Shown here piece by piece: positions 46,201 through 53,408 of a stretch of 64,000 bases of DNA. Source of the stretch: Clostridia bacterium (GTDB lineage: Bacteria > Bacillota > Clostridia > Saccharofermentanales > Saccharofermentanaceae). The stretch lies in the NCBI GenBank assembly GCA_016287245.1, contig JAEEWG010000004.1, positions 86,831-150,830 on the forward strand, given 5' to 3'. Numbering within the stretch: position 1 is the stretch's first letter; every line of letters begins with the position of its first letter. The position numbers and the translations under genes were made by a program. The notes beneath the pieces are model-generated. The model was not told where the DNA came from, made no database searches, and saw only the letters and a program-made list of their open reading frames with translations.

Positions 46201-46469
46201 CAGAGCGTGTCAACAAGCTCTACGAGGGCCGTCCGAATATCACAGATAAGATCACGAACGGTGAGATCCAGCTGATCATCAACACACCGGCCGGCAAGAC
46301 CTCTGTGCATAACGACAGCTACATCCGTAAAGAGGCGATCCGCCACAGAGTTCCGTACATCACCACTATGGCAGCTGCCAAGGCCAGTGCGGAGGGCATC
46401 AAGGCATATAAGGCCAACCCGAACTTCCCGGTCAAGAGCCTGCAGGATCACCACCACGACATCATCTAA
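43251..46469 (+). CDS. carB: Carbamoyl-phosphate synthase large subunit
   Basis: Synthesises carbamoyl phosphate for pyrimidines and arginine. The 1072 residues contain two homologous halves, each with a pre-ATP-grasp opening ([21 protein letters not shown] and [19 protein letters not shown]), ATP-grasp blocks [14 protein letters not shown] and [15 protein letters not shown], and [18 protein letters not shown] / [17 protein letters not shown]. The C-terminal allosteric MGS-like domain runs from about 935 to the end. RBS GAGGAACG. The small subunit gene carA is not adjacent, unlike the usual carAB arrangement, so glutamine amidotransferase must be encoded elsewhere. Confidence 0.97.
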   Translation: [1072 protein letters not shown]

Positions 46470-46490
46470 AGAATATATATCTGATTTGGG

Positions 46491-46540
46491 AAAAGGGGCT
46501 GTCTCAAAAGTGATTCGGATCACGAAGAGACGCCCCTTTT
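46491..46540 (+). terminator. carB terminator
   Basis: AAAAGGGGC...GTCTC pairs with GAGAC-GCCCCTTTT around a loop that itself holds GTGATTCGGATCAC. T runs occur on both strands, so it can also end the convergent gene at 46587. Confidence 0.85.
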
Positions 46541-46586
46541 CGTTTGCTTCTATCTGTGTTCGGCAGAGAGCTGCACCCTATCGGAA

Positions 46587-47642
46587 TCAGGGCATCGCAA
46601 TCTCCTCGCCGCCCCACTCGACGAGTATAAGTCCCTCGCGTTCCTGAAGCGATGGATTCATAGTTTTTAGATCCTGCGGCTGCATCTCCACATATTCGGA
46701 AGTCCCAAAGTATGCCATATTCACACGGATGACCGTATCCGGTGCCGGATCGACGTCGAGCACGACGGTATCTTCATATGTAGTGGTCTGGAAGGCGATC
46801 ACGTTATAGGGATTCTCTTCCATCTGCGGCAGCCAGTACATGATGAATGTATTTGCCTCCGTATCCGAAAGTCCCAGATCGGACAGTGCTTTTTCCAGAA
46901 AAACAGCGGTATCTTCGCCCTTTACACAGAAGCCTGTACTGAGATCGATCGGCATCGCCGCATCTGCCTCCCAGAAGAGGTACTCGTACTGCCGGCCTTT
47001 GCTGTCTGTCAGCGTTCCGTCGGGAGAAGACTTCACGGTCCATCCCGCATCCGTATCGTAGGAAGGGTAGGTGTGGGTCAGCGTGCCGTTCACATCCAGC
47101 TTGACCGTCACTTCCCGCGACTGATCGTCATAGATATAGATGATCGGCGCGTTCAGATGGTTTTCCACTGTATATGTCTTATGGAGAAAGTAGTTATAAA
47201 TGCCGAGGAGCACCCCTCCGGCAAGTACGATGTAGGCGACAAACAGACCGGACATTTTAAGTAGTTTTCCGGCGTTGCCTTCTTCGAAAGCCAGGATAAG
47301 AAGGTAAGCGAAAATGCCTGCGCCGATGAGTGCGATATCGATCGCCCACAGGGTCTTGTTGACAGACGATTCTTCGAAAGGCGCCTTCTTCCAGCCCTCC
47401 CAAGAAGTGGGGCCATGATATTCCTGGTTTGCAGTATCGTCATTAATGTCAATCATTTCTCCGGTCATAGGATCTAATTGATACACAAACGGGCTAGGGC
47501 AAGAGTTACTGAAAATATAATACATATCCACGACTTGGGCGTGCCGCATGTAATATCCGACCCCGATATTCGCACCCACGATTAAGGCCAGTGTAGTCAG
47601 CACGATGCCCACGATGATACCGGTATGATTCCCGTTACTCAT
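46587..47642 (-). CDS. Three-helix membrane protein of unknown function
   Basis: The 351 residues start behind AAGGATGG. There is a hydrophobic N-terminal helix (about 7-30), a 65-residue outside loop with PTSWEGWKKAPF, two more helices (about 98-118 and 130-152), then a C-terminal extracytoplasmic beta-rich domain of about 190 residues (VTVKLDVNGTLTHTYPSYDT). I recognise no family and see no catalytic motif. It is monocistronic. Confidence 0.6.
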   Translation of the reverse strand: MSNGNHTGIIVGIVLTTLALIVGANIGVGYYMRHAQVVDMYYIFSNSCPSPFVYQLDPMTGEMIDINDDTANQEYHGPTSWEGWKKAPFEESSVNKTLWAIDIALIGAGIFAYLLILAFEEGNAGKLLKMSGLFVAYIVLAGGVLLGIYNYFLHKTYTVENHLNAPIIYIYDDQSREVTVKLDVNGTLTHTYPSYDTDAGWTVKSSPDGTLTDSKGRQYEYLFWEADAAMPIDLSTGFCVKGEDTAVFLEKALSDLGLSDTEANTFIMYWLPQMEENPYNVIAFQTTTYEDTVVLDVDPAPDTVIRVNMAYFGTSEYVEMQPQDLKTMNPSLQEREGLILVEWGGEEIAMP

Positions 47643-48003
47643 ACTATCACCATCCTTGTAGTTCCCGGCAAGAAAATGTAATAGATAATATCTTGCGGTT
47701 TTATGACTAGCTTTACGATGTCCTGATGTTCTATTCGAGTAATTGTAATGTCATTATATCATGTGACTCAAACTGCACACAATCGTTCTGTCCGTTCCAG
47801 TTTCCTGAGATAGTACGCCCGCTCCCATTCATAATTGAAATCCTGGAAGTTGAGGATGGCCTTTCTCCTTAAAGATCCGGGTCAGCTCGTTTTTTTGCGG
47901 AATAATACTGCGGATTTCTTACTTTAAAGTAATTTTAAAGTTGACTTGCTAGAGTATACTACAAGGTAGATGAAACGTTTACCTTTGGAAAGGAGACGAG
48001 TAT
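47643..48003 (+). promoter_or_regulatory. Intergenic region with palindrome ahead of htrA
   Basis: TTACTTTAAAGTAA (47919-47932) is a perfect 14-base palindrome with a further TTTAAAGT just after it; TATACT at 47955-47960 is the best -10. This looks like an operator overlapping the htrA promoter. In the minus frame 47777-47880 reads as an open stretch (ILNFQDFNYEWERAYYLRKL) without a start codon, possibly a gene remnant. Confidence 0.45.
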
Positions 48004-49449
48004 ATGTCTATGAATATCGAGAATAATTCGAATGAAATGAAAGAAAATACTACCCCCGTTATCCCGGGCAGCGAATACCGTACGGCCGGCCAGTCCATGC
48101 AGCCGCCGATCCTGACGCCAACGACTTTTTCCCAGCCCCAGTTTCCGAAACCGGAAGTTGCTTCTTCCGTGCCGCAGGTCACAGCGCCTGTCGTGGAAAC
48201 GGCTCCGAAAAAGGAAAAGAAAGCAAAGAAAGAAAAGTCTTCTAATTCCCTTTCGATCAGCAAGAAGAGATTTGCTGCCGCACTTGTGGTCTTCTGTCTC
48301 CTCGGCGCCGCACTCGGTACCTGCGGATCGATCCTTTACGGCATCAAGTGGTCGGAGAGCGTACGCAGCGAAGCCGTATCCGCTGCCAAAAAGGCCGCTT
48401 CGAAGAATTCTTCCAAAGTGACGAATTCTTCCACGGGAAAGAAAAACCAGTCCACCGTGTTAGAGGGAGAGCGTGACTACTCCGTCCTGAATACGAAGAA
48501 CGTAGATACGAACGAGCAGCACACGGCAGCTGAGATCTATGCGGCAAATGTAAACTCCACCGTCGGCATCTCCACTTCCATCAACTATAACTACTATGGT
48601 TATGAGACCACCGCCGCGGCTTCCGGTTCCGGATTCATTCTGACCGAAGACGGCTATATCGTTACAAACTACCACGTTATCGAGGACGCAAATCAGATCA
48701 CCGTCACCACTTACGACGGACAGTCCTTTAGCGCGAAAGTGATCGGCTTTGATATCAGCAATGACCTGGCGGTCCTGAAGATCGATGCCAAGGGTCTGAC
48801 TCCGGTCATTCTCGGAGATTCCGACAAACTCAATGTCGGTGACGAAGTCATCGCGATCGGCAATCCTCTCGGCGAGCTCACCTTCTCCCTGACGAAGGGC
48901 TATGTCAGCGCTCTCAATCGTACAGTCACGATCAACAATCAGCCTATGAACCTGATCCAGACCGACTGTGCCATCAACTCCGGTAACTCCGGCGGCGCGC
49001 TCTTCAATATGTACGGAGAGGTCATCGGTATCACGAATGCCAAGTATTCCAATAACGGACAGCAGCAGGCCACGATCGAGAGCATCGGCTTTGCGATCCC
49101 GATCACAAGCGTAAGAGATGTCATCGACAGCATCGTGGAAAAGGGCTATGTATCGGCTCCTTATATCGGCGTATATGCGGAAAAGTCTACGGAGAAAGCC
49201 TACGGTTCTGCCAAGGGCATCGGCATCCATGACATCATCGCTGACAGCCCGGCAGAAAAGGCCGGCATGAAGGCCGGTGACGTCATTCTCGAGATCGATG
49301 GTGAAGAAGTCAATGAGATCTCCGAACTGAAGAGCCATATCCAGAATGCCGGTATCGGCGGCTCCTTAAAGCTCAAGATCCTTCGTGACGGAAAAGAAAA
49401 AGAGATCACCGTAGCTGTCGAAGAGACACAGTCCTCATCTCTGGGCTAA
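48004..49449 (+). CDS. HtrA/DegP-like membrane-anchored serine protease
   Basis: Quality-control protease of the cell surface (481 residues). An N-terminal cytoplasmic tail rich in Pro, Lys and Glu precedes a single anchor helix (about 93-115). The trypsin-like domain has His224 (TNYHVIE), Asp254 (SNDLAVLK) and Ser329 (NSGNSGGA). A PDZ domain follows from about 375 (YIGVYAEKS...GMKAGDVILEIDG). RBS AAAGGAG. The stop overlaps the convergent comB-like gene by 15 bases. A palindrome ahead of the promoter may mediate stress control. Confidence 0.93.
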   Translation: MSMNIENNSNEMKENTTPVIPGSEYRTAGQSMQPPILTPTTFSQPQFPKPEVASSVPQVTAPVVETAPKKEKKAKKEKSSNSLSISKKRFAAALVVFCLLGAALGTCGSILYGIKWSESVRSEAVSAAKKAASKNSSKVTNSSTGKKNQSTVLEGERDYSVLNTKNVDTNEQHTAAEIYAANVNSTVGISTSINYNYYGYETTAAASGSGFILTEDGYIVTNYHVIEDANQITVTTYDGQSFSAKVIGFDISNDLAVLKIDAKGLTPVILGDSDKLNVGDEVIAIGNPLGELTFSLTKGYVSALNRTVTINNQPMNLIQTDCAINSGNSGGALFNMYGEVIGITNAKYSNNGQQQATIESIGFAIPITSVRDVIDSIVEKGYVSAPYIGVYAEKSTEKAYGSAKGIGIHDIIADSPAEKAGMKAGDVILEIDGEEVNEISELKSHIQNAGIGGSLKLKILRDGKEKEITVAVEETQSSSLG

Positions 49450-50178
49450 AGGAATATCGATCTTCTCACTTACGTATCCGAGATCGTCTTTTCGGATACG
49501 AAGCACATACGGGAAAAGATCCTGTCTGATGCACATATAATAATCTTTCTGCGGGAAATGCTCCTGCATCGATGGATCGAAAAATCGTTTTCCATCTAAG
49601 TTTCTAAGATCCTGCCGCCTTTCTTCGAAATCCGGCGGGATCTTTTTGTCTTCCACAAGGGCCTTGATATACTCGGCACAGAGCTCATCTTCCGCGGCAT
49701 TTCTTTTCCCGGAAGTGCCCATGGCCACAAGGCTTACAGGAAACTGCGATCCCTGATCTCCCGCTTCTGAAGCACGCTTTTTAATGTATTCGGCGATGGC
49801 GCGGGCATTCACCAGGCTTCCTGTGAGGATCTCCTCCGCGCCCAAAGCATGTACGATCCCCTGCGTCCCTGCACTGGTCGTATGCAGGATGACTTTCCCC
49901 CGGATCCTCTCCTTCTCCTTTTCGATCTGGGAAGGAGAATTCCCGAAAGCAAAGCCGTCCACGCGGATCCCCGACCGTTCCCCGACAAGGACAGAATCCG
50001 GGATCTTTTCGGAAAGAAGGCGTGCCTCCTCGATCGAACCGATCGGGCGCACGAGGGCGGCCCCCATATCGTAGAGATAGCATTCAAGAGAAAAGGCGCG
50101 GAACACGTCGATAATGACGGTCAGGCCGCGCGCTTTTTCCGCACCTTCCAGAAGGTGGTATATTTTACAGTCGATCAT
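49435..50178 (-). CDS. ComB-like 2-phosphosulfolactate phosphatase family protein
   Basis: The 247 residues start at the ATG at 50178, with GAGGTG inside the end of the GH36 gene as Shine-Dalgarno. ComB signatures are VIIDVFRAFS, VGERSGIRVDGFAFGNSPSQI and LHTTSAGTQGIVHALGA. In methanogens ComB removes phosphate in coenzyme M synthesis; bacterial homologues are widespread with unproven substrates, and nothing else of that pathway is visible here. It is the last gene of the lipoprotein-GH36-comB operon. Confidence 0.85.
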   Translation of the reverse strand: MIDCKIYHLLEGAEKARGLTVIIDVFRAFSLECYLYDMGAALVRPIGSIEEARLLSEKIPDSVLVGERSGIRVDGFAFGNSPSQIEKEKERIRGKVILHTTSAGTQGIVHALGAEEILTGSLVNARAIAEYIKKRASEAGDQGSQFPVSLVAMGTSGKRNAAEDELCAEYIKALVEDKKIPPDFEERRQDLRNLDGKRFFDPSMQEHFPQKDYYMCIRQDLFPYVLRIRKDDLGYVSEKIDIPLAQR

Positions 50179-50182
50179 AAGA

Positions 50183-52429
50183 TCACACCTCTTCAATGTG
50201 ATAGAGAGCGGACTGGAAATCGCCGTACATACAGGGGATCACGATGCCCGCGTTCATGAGCGTGCTTCCGAAGGCCTCACAGACGATATCCTTTTTCTCC
50301 CTGCCCGAACTTTCCTCCACCAGGGACACGCGGTAACGCTTCTCCGGAGCAAGGCCCTTAAGACAGATATGGCGGTTCGGCATGCAGGGCTGGTTCATCA
50401 CATGGAGGAATGTAAGGAGCATCTCCTTTTTATCCTTCGATACGACGCCGTAGCAGTCATAAAAACCGTTATCGGCAAAAGAAGCGATCCTGTAGAAATC
50501 GCCGTTTCGCACAAGGTCGTTATACGTATGGAAAAGCTCCACCTGACGGCGGATGAGTGCTTTATCTTCCTCGGAAAGCTGCGTGATGTCCAGCTCGTAT
50601 CCGAATGTCCCGGCCAGTGCGACGATCCCTCTCGTCATGAAGGGAACGGTCCTTCCCGTCACGTGGTTCGGGCAGATGGAAACATGTGCGCCCAGACAGG
50701 ACAGCGGATACAAGGTCTGTGCCCCCGCCTGGATGCGGATGCGCTCATAGGCATCGGTATCGTCCGACGTCCAGATCTGCGGGCTGTAGTAGAGCATGCC
50801 GGGATCAAATCTCGCGCCGCCGCTGCTGCAGTTCTCCAGGAGAAGATCCGGGAAAGCGGACAGAAGTCTCTCCTGAAGGTCATATACCCCCAGTGTAAAT
50901 CTGTGCATCAGTTCTCCCTGCCGCCCGGAAGGAAGACCTGCACTGTATAGATCGGAAAGGTGGCGGTTCATGTCCCATTTCACATACGCGATATCGGCAC
51001 TTCCGAGGACTTTCCGGATCGAGTCGAAAAGGAAGTCCCTTACCTCTTTTCTGGATACATCCAGCACCAGCTGATTTCTGGATCTTGCCGGTTCCCTTCC
51101 CGGGATCGCGATCGCATAATCCGGATGCGCACGGAAAAGATCCGAATCCGGAGAGACCATCTCCGGCTCAAACCACAGGCCGAGCTTCATGCCCATAGCG
51201 GAAAGCTCGTCGCTTAAGCGGCGGATACCGCCCGGCAGTTTCTCCTCGTTGACTGTCCAGTCCCCGAGGCTCGTGTTATCGTCATTTCTTTTTCCGAACC
51301 AGCCGTCATCTACCACGAGCATCTCGATACCGCATTCTTTCGCCTGCTTCGCGATCGAAAGGAGCTTATCGTGGTCGAAATCAAAATACGTCGCTTCCCA
51401 GTTGTTGATGAGGATCGGACGTTTCTTATCCTTATATTTCCCGCGGATGAGATGTGCGCGGTAAAGGTCATGGAAATTGCGGCTCATTTTTCCGAGTCCC
51501 GCATCCGAATAGGTAAGGATCGCCTCCGGCGAATAGAAAGTCTCTCCCGGGGCAAGTTTCCAGGTGAACTCCTCCGGATGGATGCCCATGCTCACACGGA
51601 TATCGCCGTTCGGGCCCTTCTCCACCATCGAGCTGAAGTTGCCGGAATAAAGGAACTGAAGGCCATAGACTTCACCCTGTTCCTGCGAGACCGCCGGGGA
51701 AACAAGTCCCAGAAAACTCTGCATGCGGTTGCCGGTTTTTCCGCAGATCGATACGACGCCGGTCCTTCCGTACCCGATCGGTCGGATCTCTTTAGTGAAC
51801 TCTCTTGCCCAGGTGCCATGGTATGTCAGAAGTTCAAAGGGCCTTCCCTGCCGGTCCACACCGGGCATATCCATCGTGGCGGACAGGACTCTCTGAAGGT
51901 CCAGGTCATGATCGCCTTCGTTTTTCACTTCAACACGTCTTGCGATCACGTCGCATTCCGGAAAAGCGGTGTAAAAGAGTGTGACGGAAAGTCCCGTATC
52001 CGGATCTTTTAGATCGATCTCCAGTGTTTCGACCGGATCCTCCGCTGCAAAAGTCGAAGGAAGCCCGGGGATCGGTTCTTTTCCCGAAGAAATACGATAG
52101 CCCTGATAAAGGAGATGCACGCGTGAAGTCCCGTCTCTGTCGATAGCTTTCAGCGCGCCTTCGCGGCTGTCACCCGCACCCCAGCCCGGATACTCGAAAT
52201 GGAAGCAGTCCATGAAGACGCAGAGGTCGCGCGCTGACTTTACCGGGGACATCGGCGGAGCAAATGCCGTCTTATATGAAAGATCCGTCTCGGGGATCTT
52301 CGCCCCATAGTAGAAATGGCCTAAATATAGGCCATCCTGAATTCCGATCACATAACTTGTATTCGCGGTATCGATGCGGAAACAATCTCCGCTGTCACTT
52401 ACCGTGATCTTATATTCTGTATTGTTCAT
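50183..52429 (-). CDS. Alpha-galactosidase, GH36
   Basis: A cytoplasmic glycosidase of 748 residues, no signal peptide, full length for GH36. An N-terminal beta-sandwich is followed by the TIM barrel with VVDDGWFGKRNDD, GLWFEPEMVSPDSDL, the nucleophile Asp486 in YVKWDMNRHLSD, ENCSSGGARFDPGML, and the acid/base Asp near 556 in WTSDDTDA. It hydrolyses alpha-1,6-galactosides such as melibiose or raffinose-type sugars taken up by the cell. It overlaps the upstream lipoprotein gene by 20 bases and is followed by the comB-like gene after 4 bases. Confidence 0.94.
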   Translation of the reverse strand: MNNTEYKITVSDSGDCFRIDTANTSYVIGIQDGLYLGHFYYGAKIPETDLSYKTAFAPPMSPVKSARDLCVFMDCFHFEYPGWGAGDSREGALKAIDRDGTSRVHLLYQGYRISSGKEPIPGLPSTFAAEDPVETLEIDLKDPDTGLSVTLFYTAFPECDVIARRVEVKNEGDHDLDLQRVLSATMDMPGVDRQGRPFELLTYHGTWAREFTKEIRPIGYGRTGVVSICGKTGNRMQSFLGLVSPAVSQEQGEVYGLQFLYSGNFSSMVEKGPNGDIRVSMGIHPEEFTWKLAPGETFYSPEAILTYSDAGLGKMSRNFHDLYRAHLIRGKYKDKKRPILINNWEATYFDFDHDKLLSIAKQAKECGIEMLVVDDGWFGKRNDDNTSLGDWTVNEEKLPGGIRRLSDELSAMGMKLGLWFEPEMVSPDSDLFRAHPDYAIAIPGREPARSRNQLVLDVSRKEVRDFLFDSIRKVLGSADIAYVKWDMNRHLSDLYSAGLPSGRQGELMHRFTLGVYDLQERLLSAFPDLLLENCSSGGARFDPGMLYYSPQIWTSDDTDAYERIRIQAGAQTLYPLSCLGAHVSICPNHVTGRTVPFMTRGIVALAGTFGYELDITQLSEEDKALIRRQVELFHTYNDLVRNGDFYRIASFADNGFYDCYGVVSKDKKEMLLTFLHVMNQPCMPNRHICLKGLAPEKRYRVSLVEESSGREKKDIVCEAFGSTLMNAGIVIPCMYGDFQSALYHIEEV

Positions 52430-52919
52430 CTATTTTCTTCCCGTTTATGTATGCATCGTTGATCTTCTGAAGGTCAGAGCAGAAAGGAATGGCATTGGCA
52501 ATGCGCCAGCTGCTTCCCGATCTGGTCATTCTCATCTTGCAAAGGAACGCCTTCGTGTCTCTTTCGAAGGTCAGCGTGATACGGTATTCGATCGTCGTAC
52601 TGTAGGTCTCTTCATCGATATTGATCGCAGAGATCGCGACATCCGCATCCTTGTAAAGACCTGTATCCAGAGAAAGGACCGCCGTCTTCACTTCTCCGCG
52701 GTCACTCTTATTCACATAGGAATTCACGGAATCATAGTCTGCGATGAACATTCTGCGGATGAGATAATAACTCAGTTCCGTCGCTTCTTTCTTATAATCA
52801 TCGACCGTGCGGTCGTCCTTCTTGAAGATAGACATTGTAGAGCAGCCGCACATACTTATAGATACTGCTAAGAACAAGCAGATCGCTACGATTCTTTTAA
52901 TTCTCTTCGAAACTTCCAT
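52410..52919 (-). CDS. Small lipoprotein with NTF2-like appearance
   Basis: The 169 residues start behind GGTGGAGGAAAC. Signal peptide and lipobox SMCGC (Cys near 26). The mature part is helical then beta-rich (TTIEYRITLTFERDT, GSSWRIANAIPF), the pattern of small secreted NTF2/DUF-type domains. First gene of the GH36 operon by overlap, though a functional link with galactoside use is not evident. Confidence 0.65.
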   Translation of the reverse strand: MEVSKRIKRIVAICLFLAVSISMCGCSTMSIFKKDDRTVDDYKKEATELSYYLIRRMFIADYDSVNSYVNKSDRGEVKTAVLSLDTGLYKDADVAISAINIDEETYSTTIEYRITLTFERDTKAFLCKMRMTRSGSSWRIANAIPFCSDLQKINDAYINGKKIDEQYRI

Positions 52920-53039
52920 GTTTCCTCCACCTGAGTACGAAATACCCGTTGGCTTTTGTCCTTTTACCCTAGAGTAGATTATACACTATAAGGTGCACGC
53001 ATAAAATAGCGCAATTTCGAAACTAATGTGAAAAAACTG

Positions 53040-53068
53040 TTGACAAACAAAAATGCGGGCGGTATTAT
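53040..53068 (+). promoter_or_regulatory. Promoter of the Ile T-box operon
   Basis: TTGACA (53040-53045), 17 bases, TATTAT (53063-53068). Confidence 0.9.
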
Positions 53069-53074
53069 CACGAT

Positions 53075-53350
53075 GTAAAAAGCGATGACGAAGAAGGTCG
53101 TGACCATTTCGCCTCACAGAGAGCCGGCGCCCTGCTGAAAGCCGGTATCCGGGATGATCCAGATGACTATCGCTTCCGAGCCGGTACACCGAATGAGTTT
53201 TATACTTGAGTAGACTGTACACGTAAGAGCCGCGTTAAGGCGAAGGGTTTGATAGAACCTATTAAGTGGCGAATGTATATTTGCAAATTGAGTGGTACCG
53301 CGGTAAATAGCCGTCTCAATGTCCGAATGTGGACGTTGGGGCGTTTTTTT
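53075..53350 (+). ncRNA. T-box leader, isoleucine specifier
   Basis: Stem I starts GCGATGACGAAGAAGG, with CAGAGAGCCGG (AG-bulge region), and the specifier loop reads ATGACTATCGCTTCCGAGC. Aligned base by base with the Asn leader at 39340-39627 (GTGAATAACACTTCCGAGC), AAC falls on ATC, so the specifier is AUC for Ile. The T-box is GAGTGGTACCGCGG (53290-53303). The terminator pairs CGTCTCAATGTCC with GGACGTTGGGGCG, then TTTTTTT (53312-53350). Confidence 0.9.
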
Positions 53351-53408
53351 ATTGTCTCATGGCGAAAGGCAGCGCAACTTGTAGGGAGCTTATGGAGGAA
53401 CACAGAAA

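Noticed and set aside
43251..46469. carB as part of a carAB operon
   Set aside because: No carA-like frame lies before or after; the neighbours are mgtE (divergent) and an unrelated membrane protein.
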